Assembly: GCF_040730185.1 (NCBI RefSeq)
Contig: NZ_CP160402.1
Location: forward strand, 6,820,001-6,884,000
DNA from: Streptomyces sp. Je 1-332
GTDB lineage: Bacteria > Actinomycetota > Actinomycetes > Streptomycetales > Streptomycetaceae
DNA: 64,000 nt
Direction: 5' to 3'
In this document: in pieces, positions 46,838 to 55,905 of the stretch
Numbering within the stretch: position 1 is the stretch's first letter
Layout of the letters: every line of letters begins with the position of its first letter
Made by a program: the position numbers and the translations under genes
Notes under the pieces: model-generated
The model's database searches: none
What the model was told of the DNA's origin: nothing
Seen by the model: only the letters and a program-made list of their open reading frames with translations

Positions 46838-49327
46838 GTGCACAGGAAACGCCTCAGACTCCGCAAGTCCCTCGCGCTCCTCACCGGCACCCTGCTGGCC
46901 GGCGCCACCCTCAGCCTCACCGCCCCCACCGCGAACGCCGCCGACCCGGAGGCCGTCCGCGCCGCCCAGGAGCAGGCCGCCGAGGAAGCGGCGGCTCCGG
47001 CGGCCGAAGACTTCCAGCAGGTGACGCTCGCCAAGGGCGAACCCGAGACGGGCGAGCCCATGACACTCGCCGTCCTGCCCGACCGCTCGGTCCTGCACAC
47101 GTCCCGTGACGGAACGCTCCGCCTCACGGACGCCGCGGGCAACACGAAGATCGCGGGCAAGATACCGGTCTACTCGCACGACGAAGAGGGCCTCCAAGGC
47201 GTGGGCCTCGACCCGAAGTTCAGCGAGAACCGCGCGATCTACCTCTACTACGCGCCCCCGCTCGACACCCCGGCGGGCGACGCCCCGGAGACCGGCACGG
47301 CCGAGGACTTCAAGAAGTTCGACGGCGTCAACCGCCTCTCCCGCTTCGTCCTGAAGACCGACGGCACCCTGGACAACGCCAGCGAGAAGAAGGTCCTCGA
47401 CGTCCCCGCGACCCGCGGCATGTGCTGCCACGTCGGCGGTGACATCGACTTCGACAAGGACGGCAACCTCTACCTCTCGACGGGCGACGACTCCAACCCC
47501 TTCGCCTCGGACGGCTTCACGCCCATCGACGAGCGCGCGGACCGCAACCCCGCCTTCGACGCCCGCCGCAGCGCCGGCAACAGCAATGACCTGCGCGGAA
47601 AGATCCTGCGCATCAAGGTCGCCGACGACGGCACGTACACCGTCCCGGACGGCAACCTCTTCGCGCCGGGCACCGAGAAGACCCGTCCCGAGATCTATGC
47701 GATGGGCTTCCGCAACCCCTTCCGCATGAGCGTCGACAAGCCCACCGGCACGGTCTACGTCGGTGACTACGGCCCCGACGCGGGCGCCGCCGACCCCAAG
47801 CGCGGACCCGCGGGCCAGGTCGAGTTCGCCCGTGTGACGAAGCCGGGCAACTTCGGCTGGCCGTACTGCACCGGCAAGAACGACGCGTACATCGACTACG
47901 ACTTCGCCACGCAGACCTCCGGCGCCGCCTTCGACTGCGCAGCGCCGAAGAACGACTCGGTGCACAACACCGGCATCACCGACCTGCCGGCCGCGCAGGA
48001 AGCCTGGATCCCGTACGACGGCGGCTCCGTCCCCGAGTTCGGCACCGGCTCCGAGTCCCCGATGGCGGGCCCCGTCTACCGCTATGACGCGGCGAACACC
48101 TCCCCGGTGAAGTTCCCGGAGGCCTACGACGGCGACTTCTTCGCCGGTGAGTTCGGGCGGCGCTGGATCAAGCGCATCGAGCAGGGCGCGGACGGCGCGG
48201 TCTCGAAGATCAACCCGTTCCCGTGGACCGGCACGCAGATCATGGACATGGAGTTCGGCCCCGACGGCGCGCTGTACGTCCTCGACTACGGCACCGCCTG
48301 GTTCGGCGGCGACGAGAACTCCGGGCTCTTCCGCATCGAGAACGCCACCGAAGGCCACTCCCCGGTCGTCGAGGCGAGCGCCTCCGTGACCAGCGGCCAG
48401 GCCCCCCTCAAGACCAAGTTCACGGCGAAGGCCACCGACGCCGACGGCGGCACGCTGACCTACGCGTGGGACTTCGGTGACGGCGGCAAGTCGACGCAGC
48501 AGAACCCCTCGTACACGTACAAGAAGAACGGCGTCTACACCGCGACGGTGACCGTCAAGGACTCCACCGGACGCACTGGCTCGGCCAGCGCGCATGTCAC
48601 CGTCGGCAACACCGCGCCCAAGGTGACCCTGGAACTCCCGGGTGACGGGCAGCTGTTCACCTTCGGCGACAAGATTCCCTTCAAGGTCAAGGTGACCGAC
48701 AAGGAAGACGGCCCGATCGACTGCACGAAGGTCAAGGTCACCCACATCCTCGGCCATGACAGCCACGGTCACCCGGTGACATCGGCCAACGGCTGCGAAG
48801 GCACCCTCCAGACGTCGGCGGACGGCGAGCACGACCCGAACGCCAACATCTTCGGGGTCTTCGACGCCGAGTACACCGACAAGGGTGCCAATGGCCAGCC
48901 CGCGCTGACCACCCACGACCAGAACGTCGTCCAGCCCAAGCACCGCCAGGGCGAGCACTACAACGACTCCAAGGGCGTCTCGGTGGCCAACCACACCCCG
49001 GCGCACGGCGGAAAGACGGTCGGTGACATCAACAACGGCGACTGGATCTCCTTCAAGCCCTACATCCTCGGCAACGCCACCAAGCTGACCGCGCGCGTCG
49101 CGTCGGCCGGCGAGGGCGGCACGCTGGAGGTCCGCAGCGGATCGGCCAAGGGCACCCTGCTCGGCAAGGCCAAGGTCGCGCCGACCGGTGGCTGGGAGAC
49201 GTACAAGGAGGTGAGCGCCGCCCTCAGCAAGGCACCCAAGAAGACGACGACGCTCTTCCTGGTCTTCAGGGGCAAGGGCACCGGCGCCCTGTACGAGGTC
49301 GACGACTTCACGTTCACCACGAGCTGA
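46838..49327 (+). CDS. Secreted PQQ-type sugar dehydrogenase with PKD and C-terminal carbohydrate-binding-like domains
   Basis: An 829-residue secreted protein. A signal peptide ends near ANAAD. Residues about 50-500 form a glucose/sorbosone dehydrogenase-type beta-propeller (EGLQGVGLDPKF, GGDIDFDKDGNLYLSTGDD, RNPFRMSVD), residues about 510-590 a PKD domain (YAWDFGDGGKSTQQNPSYTY), and residues about 690-829 a CBM6-like jelly roll (GDINNGDWISFKPYIL). It should oxidise sugars at the cell surface, with PQQ as likely cofactor. Start is GTG at 46838 because CGGAGGAA precedes it. The ThuA-DUF1080 gene follows after 18 bp. An upstream promoter block matches that of the ROK gene. Confidence 0.9.
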   Translation: MHRKRLRLRKSLALLTGTLLAGATLSLTAPTANAADPEAVRAAQEQAAEEAAAPAAEDFQQVTLAKGEPETGEPMTLAVLPDRSVLHTSRDGTLRLTDAAGNTKIAGKIPVYSHDEEGLQGVGLDPKFSENRAIYLYYAPPLDTPAGDAPETGTAEDFKKFDGVNRLSRFVLKTDGTLDNASEKKVLDVPATRGMCCHVGGDIDFDKDGNLYLSTGDDSNPFASDGFTPIDERADRNPAFDARRSAGNSNDLRGKILRIKVADDGTYTVPDGNLFAPGTEKTRPEIYAMGFRNPFRMSVDKPTGTVYVGDYGPDAGAADPKRGPAGQVEFARVTKPGNFGWPYCTGKNDAYIDYDFATQTSGAAFDCAAPKNDSVHNTGITDLPAAQEAWIPYDGGSVPEFGTGSESPMAGPVYRYDAANTSPVKFPEAYDGDFFAGEFGRRWIKRIEQGADGAVSKINPFPWTGTQIMDMEFGPDGALYVLDYGTAWFGGDENSGLFRIENATEGHSPVVEASASVTSGQAPLKTKFTAKATDADGGTLTYAWDFGDGGKSTQQNPSYTYKKNGVYTATVTVKDSTGRTGSASAHVTVGNTAPKVTLELPGDGQLFTFGDKIPFKVKVTDKEDGPIDCTKVKVTHILGHDSHGHPVTSANGCEGTLQTSADGEHDPNANIFGVFDAEYTDKGANGQPALTTHDQNVVQPKHRQGEHYNDSKGVSVANHTPAHGGKTVGDINNGDWISFKPYILGNATKLTARVASAGEGGTLEVRSGSAKGTLLGKAKVAPTGGWETYKEVSAALSKAPKKTTTLFLVFRGKGTGALYEVDDFTFTTS

Positions 49328-49345
49328 GGAAGGGGCCACTCCACC

Positions 49346-50740
49346 ATGCGGGCATCCGCACGTATCACCATCGCCACCGCTACGGCCGCCTTGCTCATCG
49401 GCTGCGTATCGGGCCCGGCGGTCTCCAGGCCGGAGCCAGCGGGTTCGGCGGCGGGTTCGAAGGCGAGTTCTAAGGCGGGCGAGAAGGTCCTGGTCTTCTC
49501 CAAGACCGCGGGCTTCCGCCACGACTCGATCCCCGACGGCATCGCGGCCATCAAGGAACTCGGCGCGGCGAACGGCTTCACCGTCGACGCCACCGAGGAC
49601 GCGAAGGCCTTCACGGCCAAGAACCTCGCCCAGTACGACGCCGTGATCTGGCTCTCCACGACCGGTGACGTCCTCGATGGCAAGCAGCAGGCGGCGTTCG
49701 AGGGCTACATCAAGAAGGGCGGCGGGTACGTGGGCGTGCACGCCGCCGCCGACACCGAGTACGACTGGCCCTTCTACGGCGGACTCGCGGGCGCCTACTT
49801 CCAGTCGCACCCCGCGATCCAGCCCGCGAAGGTGCAGGTCGAGGACCACGGGCACCCGTCCACGGCGCATCTGCCGGGGATCTGGGACCGGACCGACGAG
49901 TGGTACAACTACCGCTCCAATCCCCGAGACCGCGCCCACGTCCTCGCCTCGCTCGACGAGTCGTCCTACTCGGGCGGCTCCATGTCGGGCGACCACCCCA
50001 TCGCCTGGTGCCAGGACTACCAGGGAGGCCGCTCCTTCTACACGGGCAGCGGCCACACCAAGGAGTCGTTCGCCGACCCCGCGTACCGCACGCATCTGCT
50101 CGGCGGAATCCGCTGGGCGGCGGGCGCCTCGCAGGCCGACTGCCGTCCGGAGAAGGGCTACACGCCGATCTTCGACGGCAGGGCCAAGTCGCTCGAGGCC
50201 TGGAAGCAGGCTGGCCCGGGCTCGTTCGAGCTGAACGAGGGCGAGGGGACCCTGACAACCGTCGGCGGCATGGGCATGCTCTGGCACGACGGGGCGAAGG
50301 AGCTCGGCTCCTACTCCCTCAAGCTGGACTGGCGCATGGACGGCGACGACAACTCCGGGATCTTCGTGGGCTTCCCGGCCTCCGACGACCCCTGGTCGGC
50401 CGTGGACAACGGCTATGAGATCCAGATCGACGCCACCGACGTCCCGGAGAAGACCACGGGCTCCGTCTACGGCTTCAAGTCCGCCGACCTGAAGAAGCGC
50501 GACAAGGCGCTGAATCCGGTGGGGGAGTGGAACACGTACGAACTCCGGGTCGAGGGTGAACGCCTTCGGATCTATCTCAACGGAGTGAAGATCAACGACT
50601 TCACCAACACGGATCCGGCGCGGAGCCTGAAGGACGGTCACATCGGCATCCAGAACCACGGTGCCGATGACCAGGTCTCCTTCCGCGACATCCGGGTGAA
50701 GGACCTGCCGGCCCGCACCGCGTCGGGCGTGGGCCGCTAG
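49346..50740 (+). CDS. Secreted ThuA-DUF1080 two-domain protein (putative 3-keto-glycoside hydrolase)
   Basis: A 464-residue lipoprotein-like or secreted protein (signal LLIGCVSG). Residues about 45-265 are a ThuA-like domain (VLVFSKTAGFRHDSIPDGI, GGYVGVHAAADTEYDWPFYG) and residues about 270-458 are DUF1080 (YTPIFDGRAKSLEAWKQAG, DNSGIFVGFP, YEIQIDATD). DUF1080 proteins have been identified as 3-keto-disaccharide hydrolases, and ThuA-like proteins are often found in trehalose or keto-sugar clusters. Following a sugar dehydrogenase by 18 bp, it probably cleaves the oxidised glycoside outside the cell. A strong terminator follows directly. Confidence 0.9.
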   Translation: MRASARITIATATAALLIGCVSGPAVSRPEPAGSAAGSKASSKAGEKVLVFSKTAGFRHDSIPDGIAAIKELGAANGFTVDATEDAKAFTAKNLAQYDAVIWLSTTGDVLDGKQQAAFEGYIKKGGGYVGVHAAADTEYDWPFYGGLAGAYFQSHPAIQPAKVQVEDHGHPSTAHLPGIWDRTDEWYNYRSNPRDRAHVLASLDESSYSGGSMSGDHPIAWCQDYQGGRSFYTGSGHTKESFADPAYRTHLLGGIRWAAGASQADCRPEKGYTPIFDGRAKSLEAWKQAGPGSFELNEGEGTLTTVGGMGMLWHDGAKELGSYSLKLDWRMDGDDNSGIFVGFPASDDPWSAVDNGYEIQIDATDVPEKTTGSVYGFKSADLKKRDKALNPVGEWNTYELRVEGERLRIYLNGVKINDFTNTDPARSLKDGHIGIQNHGADDQVSFRDIRVKDLPARTASGVGR

Positions 50741-50742
50741 AC

Positions 50743-50780
50743 GACGGCGGGCGGAGGACGCCGGACCTCCGCCCGCCGTC
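50743..50780 (+). terminator. Strong hairpin terminator after the ThuA-DUF1080 gene
   Basis: GACGGCGGGCGGAGG (50743-50757) pairs perfectly with CCTCCGCCCGCCGTC (50766-50780), with an 8-nt loop and TTAT after it. It separates the glycoside block from the ebo-type cluster. Confidence 0.9.
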
Positions 50781-50869
50781 TTATCCCTGCCTGCCGCTCT
50801 ATCCCCGCCCGCCGTCTCTTTCCCTGTTTCTTCCCTGCGCGTTCGCCGCGTTTACGACAGGAGGCAGCC

Positions 50870-52039
50870 ATGTCCAACTCTTCCGCTACCGGTTCCTCTG
50901 GTTCACCCGGCTCCTCGGGTGGCGAGCTGACCGGGGTGTGGCTGATCGGGGCGCGCGGTTCGGTCGCCACGACGGCTGTCGCGGGGTGCGCTGCCGTGAC
51001 GGCCGGTCTGCACCCGCCGACCGGCATGGTCACGGAGACCTCGGCGTTCGCGGACTGCGGTCTGCCAACGTTGTCGTCGCTGGTCTTCGGCGGCCACGAC
51101 GTGATGGAGTGCCCGCTGCCCAAGCGCGCGGAGCAACTGGCCGCCGGGGGCGTGCTCCCGCACGGCGTCCCCTCGGCGGTGGGCGCGGAACTGGCCGCGG
51201 CGGACGCGGAGATCCGCATGGGCGGGCCGCGCCGCGGGGACTCGGACACCAGGACGGACGAGGAGCTGATCGACTCGTTCGCCGCCGACCTCCGCGATTT
51301 CGTACGCCGCCGGGGGCTCGCCCGTGCGGTGGTGGTGAACGTGGCGTCGACGGAACCGGTGCCGGTGGAGGGCGAGGACCGGCTGCCCGCCAGCTCCCTC
51401 TACGCCGCGGCGGCGCTGCGGGCGGGCTGCCCGTACGTGAACTTCACCCCGTCGGCGGGCCTGCACCACCCGGCGCTCGCTTCTGCGGCCGCCTCGTCCG
51501 GGCTTCCCTACGCGGGCCGGGACGGCAAGACGGGCCAGACTCTCCTCCGCTCGGTTCTCGGCCCGATGTTCGCCCAGCGTGCGCTGGCCGTCCGCGCCTG
51601 GTCCGGCACCAACCTCCTGGGCGGCGGTGACGGCGCTGCCCTCGCGGACCCGGCCGCAGCCGCGGCGAAGAACGCGGGCAAGGAACGGGTCCTCGCCGAC
51701 ACGCTGGGCTCCGCCCCGGAGGGCGAGGTCCACATCGACGACGTCCCGTCGCTCGGCGACTGGAAGACCGCGTGGGACCACATCGCGTTCGACGGCTTCC
51801 TCGGCGCGCGCATGGTCCTCCAGACGACCTGGCAGGGCTGCGACTCGGCCCTGGCCGCCCCGCTGATCCTGGACCTGGCCCGCCTGACGGCCCGCGCCCA
51901 CGAGGCGGGTCTGACCGGCCCGTTGGGCGAGCTGGGCTTCTACTTCAAGGACCCGGACGACGGCTCCTCATCGGCCCTGGCCGAACAGTACGAGGCACTC
52001 GTGGGGTTCGCTGGGCGGCTTCGGGGGGTGGGTGCGTGA
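50870..52039 (+). CDS. Inositol-3-phosphate synthase-like protein, first gene of ebo-type cluster
   Basis: A 389-residue protein of the myo-inositol-1-phosphate synthase family. The NAD-binding motif GVWLIGARGSVATTAVAGC follows a Ser/Gly-rich tail of about 20 residues. Central motifs are VNFTPSAGLHHPAL, GRDGKTGQTLLRSVLGPMF (with a lysine where the family keeps a catalytic one), WSGTNLLGGGDG and DHIAFDGFLGARM. The true enzyme cyclises glucose-6-phosphate to inositol-3-phosphate. It is more divergent than the housekeeping Ino1, so the product may be another cyclitol. Its stop overlaps the prenyltransferase GTG as GTGA. In known ebo clusters the cyclase position is held by the unrelated EboD. 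Confidence 0.88.
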   Translation: MSNSSATGSSGSPGSSGGELTGVWLIGARGSVATTAVAGCAAVTAGLHPPTGMVTETSAFADCGLPTLSSLVFGGHDVMECPLPKRAEQLAAGGVLPHGVPSAVGAELAAADAEIRMGGPRRGDSDTRTDEELIDSFAADLRDFVRRRGLARAVVVNVASTEPVPVEGEDRLPASSLYAAAALRAGCPYVNFTPSAGLHHPALASAAASSGLPYAGRDGKTGQTLLRSVLGPMFAQRALAVRAWSGTNLLGGGDGAALADPAAAAAKNAGKERVLADTLGSAPEGEVHIDDVPSLGDWKTAWDHIAFDGFLGARMVLQTTWQGCDSALAAPLILDLARLTARAHEAGLTGPLGELGFYFKDPDDGSSSALAEQYEALVGFAGRLRGVGA

Positions 52040-53433
52040 GGGACTCCGGGGTGGAAGCTGAGGGGGCTGCGGGGGCTGGCATGGGTGTGGGTGTGGGTGT
52101 GCGCGTGGGTGGTGAGGCTTCTCGCGGTGGGGTGGGGGCTGGCGTCGGTGCTGAGGCTTCTCGCGACGGGCAGGAGGCCGGCGTAAGTCGTGAGGCTTCT
52201 CGCGGTGGCCTGCGTCTGGGCACGGGCCGCGACTGGGCCGAGCTGCTACGCGTCTCCGCTCTGTTCACCGTCCCCGGGGACGCCCTCGCAGGCGCGGCGG
52301 CGGCAGGGCTGAGCCCCAACCGCCGCACACTCCTCGCCATTGCCGCCTCGCTCTCCCTCTACGAGGCGGGCATGGCCCTCAACGACTGGGCGGACCGGGC
52401 GGAGGACGCGATCGAACGCCCGCACCGCCCGCTGCCGTCCGGCCGCATCGCCCCCTCGGCCGCACTGGGCGCGGCAGCGGCTCTGACGGCAGGGGGCCTG
52501 GCCCTGGCAGCCGGCGCGGGGCGCCCTGCCCTGGCGGTGGCGAGCGGCTTGGCGGCCACGGTGTGGGCCTACGACCTGGGCCTGAAGCACACCCCCGCGG
52601 GCCCGGCAGCCATGGCCACGGCCCGCGCCCTGGACTTGCTCCTGGGGGCGGCGGCTACTTCGGCGGGGGTTGCTGCGGCCGGGGCTGCGTCGGCGGGGAG
52701 CGCTTTTCGCGGTCTCAGGTCCGGCCATGCTCTGGGTGACGCCCCCCGGCTTCTCGCTGCCGTGCCCGCCGCCCTGGTACTGGGCGCCCATACCCTCGCG
52801 GTGACGGCGGTCTCGCGACGAGAGGCGCAGGGTGGTTCGACGGCGGTCCCGCTGGGCGCACTCGCCGCGACAGTCGCGCTCGCGCAACTGCTGGCCCGAA
52901 GCGGTGGGGCTGCCGGCGGCCCTGGCGGCATGGACGGCTTTGGCGGTACCGGTAGCCCTGGCAGCACCGGCGCGGACGCCGGCGCCGGAACCTCTCAACT
53001 CCCGGCAGGCCGCGGCGGAGCAGCCACCCGCGGCCTGCCGGGCTTCACCCCGGGGGAGTCGACGGGTGCCCGCCTGGTAGGCCTGGCGGGCCGGGTGGGA
53101 GGGCGGACGGAAGGTCGGCGCAGGCGCAACGGTGGCCTGCTGGGCTTCGCTGCGGCGAGCTCCGGCGGTGTCGCTCGGCGAGCCGGAGCCCGCGGCGTTG
53201 TTCAAGCCGCGCTCGCCGTCACCTACGCGGCCACCGCAGCCCGCCCCCTCTTCCACGCCGCGCTCAACCCCTCGCCGCAGCTCACCCAGCGGGCGGTGGG
53301 CGGCGGCATCCGGGCCATGATCCCGCTCCAGGCCGCACTCTCCGCCCGGGCTGGGTCCCTCGTGCCCGCCCTCCTGGCCGCCGCTCTGGCCCCGGCGGCC
53401 CGCAAGTTCGGCCGGAAGGTGAGCGTCACATGA
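52036..53433 (+). CDS. UbiA-type prenyltransferase, SCO3242/EboC-like, with low-complexity inserts
   Basis: A 465-residue membrane prenyltransferase. The aspartate-rich motif NDWADRAEDAIERPHRPLPS is the UbiA polyprenyl diphosphate site, and YDLGLKHTPAGP matches the second conserved loop. EboC-type enzymes would attach a prenyl chain to a small acceptor. Two regions are abnormal: an N-terminal tail of about 60 residues with a 13-residue tandem repeat (GGEASRGGVGAGV-like), and a Gly/Arg-rich insert of about 100 residues near 295-400 (GGPGGMDGFGGTGSPG). UbiA proteins are usually 280-320 residues. The GTG at 52036 overlaps the upstream stop; a later start within the tail is possible. Confidence 0.87.
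   Translation: MRDSGVEAEGAAGAGMGVGVGVRVGGEASRGGVGAGVGAEASRDGQEAGVSREASRGGLRLGTGRDWAELLRVSALFTVPGDALAGAAAAGLSPNRRTLLAIAASLSLYEAGMALNDWADRAEDAIERPHRPLPSGRIAPSAALGAAAALTAGGLALAAGAGRPALAVASGLAATVWAYDLGLKHTPAGPAAMATARALDLLLGAAATSAGVAAAGAASAGSAFRGLRSGHALGDAPRLLAAVPAALVLGAHTLAVTAVSRREAQGGSTAVPLGALAATVALAQLLARSGGAAGGPGGMDGFGGTGSPGSTGADAGAGTSQLPAGRGGAATRGLPGFTPGESTGARLVGLAGRVGGRTEGRRRRNGGLLGFAAASSGGVARRAGARGVVQAALAVTYAATAARPLFHAALNPSPQLTQRAVGGGIRAMIPLQAALSARAGSLVPALLAAALAPAARKFGRKVSVT
52113..52209 (+). repeat. 39-bp tandem repeat inside the prenyltransferase gene
   Basis: TGAGGCTTCTCGCG begins at 52113, 52152 and 52191, exactly 39 bp apart. The first two units match along most of their length; the third only in its first half. 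The period is a multiple of three, so it encodes a 13-residue repeat in the N-terminal tail. A run of GTGGGT repeats precedes it at about 52082-52110. Confidence 0.85.
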
Positions 53434-54398
53434 CGGAGACAACGGACCGGACGGACCTGACCGACCGGGCGAGTACCCCGCAGCCGCAGGCGGGACCGGC
53501 AGCTTCGTCCCCCCTCCGCTTCGGATACGGCACCAACGGCCTGACCGACCTCCGGCTGGACGACGCCCTGGGCCTCCTCGCCGACCTCGGTTACTCCGGC
53601 GTCGGACTCACTCTCGACCACATGCACCTCGACCCCCTCGCCCCCGACCTCGCCGCCCGCACCCGCCACGTGGCCCGTGGCCTGGAACGCCTCGGTCTGA
53701 CGGCGACGATCGAGACCGGCGCCCGCTACGTACTCGACCCGCGCCGCAAACACGGCCCCTCCCTCCTGGACCCGGACCCGGACGCCCGCGCGGCCCGCGT
53801 CCGCCTGCTGATCCGTGCCGTGCAGGTCGCCGCCGACCTCGGTGCCCACGCAGTGCACTGCTTCAGCGGCATCACCCCCGAAGGCACCCCCGAGGACACC
53901 GCCTGGCAGCGGCTGGCCGAAGCGCTCGGTCCCGTACTGGACGCCGCGCTCGGAGTCGGCGTCCCCCTGGCCATCGAACCCGAACCCGGCCACCTCCTCT
54001 CCACACTCGCCGACTTCCACCGGCTCCGTCACGAACTGGGCGACCCTCCGCTGCTCGGCCTCACCCTCGACATCGGCCACTGCCAATGCCTCGAACCGCA
54101 GTCCCCCGCCGACTGCGTACGCGCCGCCGCCCCCTGGCTACGGCACGTCCAGATCGAGGACATGCGCCGCGGCGTCCACGAACACCTCCCGTTCGGGGAC
54201 GGAGAGATCGACTTCCCGCCCGTCCTCGAAGCCCTGGCCTCCACCGGCTACCAAGGCCTCACCGTCGTCGAACTGCCCCGCCACTCCCACGCGGGCCCCC
54301 AACTCGCCTCCCAATCCATCGAGTTCCTCAACAAGGCAGCGACCGAAGCTCTTCGCCAAGGTCCGACCCCCATCCCGGCCGGAGGAGGAGCACCGTGA
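53430..54398 (+). CDS. TIM-barrel sugar phosphate isomerase/epimerase in ebo-type cluster
   Basis: A 322-residue AP-endonuclease-2-like TIM barrel. The barrel starts LRFGYGTNGLTDLRLDDALG after about 30 non-conserved residues, and metal-ligand candidates are in LAIEPEPGHLL, LTLDIGHCQCLE, HVQIEDMRRGVHEHLPFGDG and TVVELPRHSH. The last segment, with G-E-I-D-F, is common to this group. A hydroxypyruvate-isomerase-like or inosose-type reaction is possible. ATGA overlap with the prenyltransferase, GTGA overlap with the EboA gene. It is distinct from the EboE-like barrel at 55906, so this cluster has two TIM-barrel enzymes. Confidence 0.88.
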   Translation: MTETTDRTDLTDRASTPQPQAGPAASSPLRFGYGTNGLTDLRLDDALGLLADLGYSGVGLTLDHMHLDPLAPDLAARTRHVARGLERLGLTATIETGARYVLDPRRKHGPSLLDPDPDARAARVRLLIRAVQVAADLGAHAVHCFSGITPEGTPEDTAWQRLAEALGPVLDAALGVGVPLAIEPEPGHLLSTLADFHRLRHELGDPPLLGLTLDIGHCQCLEPQSPADCVRAAAPWLRHVQIEDMRRGVHEHLPFGDGEIDFPPVLEALASTGYQGLTVVELPRHSHAGPQLASQSIEFLNKAATEALRQGPTPIPAGGGAP

Positions 54399-55054
54399 CC
54401 GAAGGCCCCGTCATAGACGACCTCCGCACCCGCCTCGAAGCCGCCCTCGGCGGAGCCGCCCGCGCATGGTTGGACCAGGCCACCGCGGAGGCCACCGCCC
54501 ACCGCGGGCGACCGGAGCAGAACGACACCCCCACCTGGGAGTTGCGCTTCGCCGAAGCCGGGCGACGCTGCGGCCAGGACCACGCCGACGCCGCCCGGGT
54601 GCTGCTCCTGCACGCGGCCGACGCGGCCCCAGCCACTCTCACCCGCGTCTACGAACAAGGCACCGCGGCCGAACGCCGCGCCGTCCTGCACGCCCTGCCC
54701 CACCTGGTCCAGGGCCCTGAGGCGCTGCCCCTGGTCGAGGACGCCCTGCGTACCAACGACACGCGCATCGTCGCCGCCGCCGTCGGCCCGTACGCCGCCT
54801 GGCACCTCCCCCCGCACGACTGGCGCCACGCGGTGCTCAAGTGCCTGTTCACCGGCGTCCCCGTGGAAGCCGTCGCCGACCTGGACCGCCGCGCCCGCGC
54901 CGACGCCGAGCTCGCCCGGATGCTCGGCGACTACGCCGCCGAACGCACCGCCGCCGGCCGCCCCGTCCCCAGCGACCTGCACCGCGTCCTGGCCCTGACC
55001 AACGCCCCTACGGCCCCCGAGACCCCTTCCACCGGCGAGGAGCAGGAGTCCTGA
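54395..55054 (+). CDS. EboA-like protein
   Basis: A 219-residue helical protein without signal or membrane segments. The motif WELRFAEAGRRCGQDHADAA and the later YAAWHLPPHDWRHAVLKCLF followed by GVPVEAV match EboA-domain proteins; HEAT-like helices are likely. Biochemical role is unknown; in cyanobacteria eboA is part of a set needed for export of scytonemin precursor. The GTG at 54395 follows GGAGGAGGAG and overlaps the upstream stop; the stop TGA overlaps the next ATG as TGATG. The recognition rests on cluster context as well as on sequence. Confidence 0.85.
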   Translation: MTEGPVIDDLRTRLEAALGGAARAWLDQATAEATAHRGRPEQNDTPTWELRFAEAGRRCGQDHADAARVLLLHAADAAPATLTRVYEQGTAAERRAVLHALPHLVQGPEALPLVEDALRTNDTRIVAAAVGPYAAWHLPPHDWRHAVLKCLFTGVPVEAVADLDRRARADAELARMLGDYAAERTAAGRPVPSDLHRVLALTNAPTAPETPSTGEEQES

Positions 55055-55902
55055 TGCGCATCTTCGACCCCCACATCCACATGACGTCCCGTACCACCGA
55101 CGACTACCAGGCCATGTACGCCGCGGGCGTCCGTGCCGTCGTCGAGCCCGCGTTCTGGCTCGGCCAGCCCCGCACCTCACCCGCCTCCTTCTTCGACTAT
55201 TTCGACTCCCTCCTCGGCTGGGAGCCCTTCCGCGCGGCCCAGTACGGAATCGCCCACCACTGCACCATCGCCCTCAACCCCAAAGAGGCGAACGACCCCC
55301 GCTGCACCCCGGTTCTGGACGCCCTGCCCCGGTATCTCGTCAAGGACAACGTCGTCGCCGTCGGCGAGATCGGCTATGACTCCATGACGCCCGCCGAGGA
55401 CGCCGCGCTCACCGCCCAGCTCCAGCTCGCCGCGGACCACGGGCTGCCCGCGCTCGTCCACACCCCGCACCGCGACAAGCTCGCCGGTCTGCGCCGCACC
55501 ATCGATGTCATCCGGGAATCCGCGCTGCCCCTGGACCGGGTCCTCATCGACCATCTCAACGAGACCACGGTCAAGGAGGCCAAGGACAGCGGCTGCTGGC
55601 TCGGGTTCTCCGTCTATCCCGAGACCAAGATGGACGAAAACCGGATGGTGGCCATCCTGCGCGACCACGGACCCGAGAAGGTCCTGGTCAACTCCGCCGC
55701 CGACTGGGGCAAGAGCGACCCGCTCAAGACCCGCAAGGTCGCCGACACCATGCTCGAGTCCGGCTTCAGCGAGGACGACGTCGACCTGGTGCTGTGGCGC
55801 AACCCGGTCGCCTTCTATGGGCTCAGCGGCCGCCTCGCACTCGACGTCACGGACACCGAAGGCACCCACGAGGGCAACTCCATCCTCCGCGGCGGGGAGT
55901 GA
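55054..55902 (+). CDS. EboB-like TatD-family metal-dependent hydrolase
   Basis: A 282-residue TIM-barrel amidohydrolase. Metal-binding elements in order: HIH (FDPHIHMTSRT), Glu in VGEIGYDSM, His in LVHTPHRDK, His in IDHLNE and Asp in NSAADWGKSD, the TatD/EboB pattern. Loop residues such as EPAFWLGQPRTSPASFFDYF are characteristic of the EboB branch rather than of DNA-nuclease TatD. Substrate is unknown. It overlaps EboA by one base (TGATG) and is followed by EboE after three bases. Confidence 0.9.
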   Translation: MRIFDPHIHMTSRTTDDYQAMYAAGVRAVVEPAFWLGQPRTSPASFFDYFDSLLGWEPFRAAQYGIAHHCTIALNPKEANDPRCTPVLDALPRYLVKDNVVAVGEIGYDSMTPAEDAALTAQLQLAADHGLPALVHTPHRDKLAGLRRTIDVIRESALPLDRVLIDHLNETTVKEAKDSGCWLGFSVYPETKMDENRMVAILRDHGPEKVLVNSAADWGKSDPLKTRKVADTMLESGFSEDDVDLVLWRNPVAFYGLSGRLALDVTDTEGTHEGNSILRGGE

Positions 55903-55905
55903 GCC

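Noticed and set aside
46313..50659. A 1448-codon open frame on the minus strand spanning four genes
   Set aside because: It is antisense to well-recognised genes (isomerase, sugar dehydrogenase, ThuA-DUF1080), has no recognisable domain and is a normal by-product of high-GC codon use.
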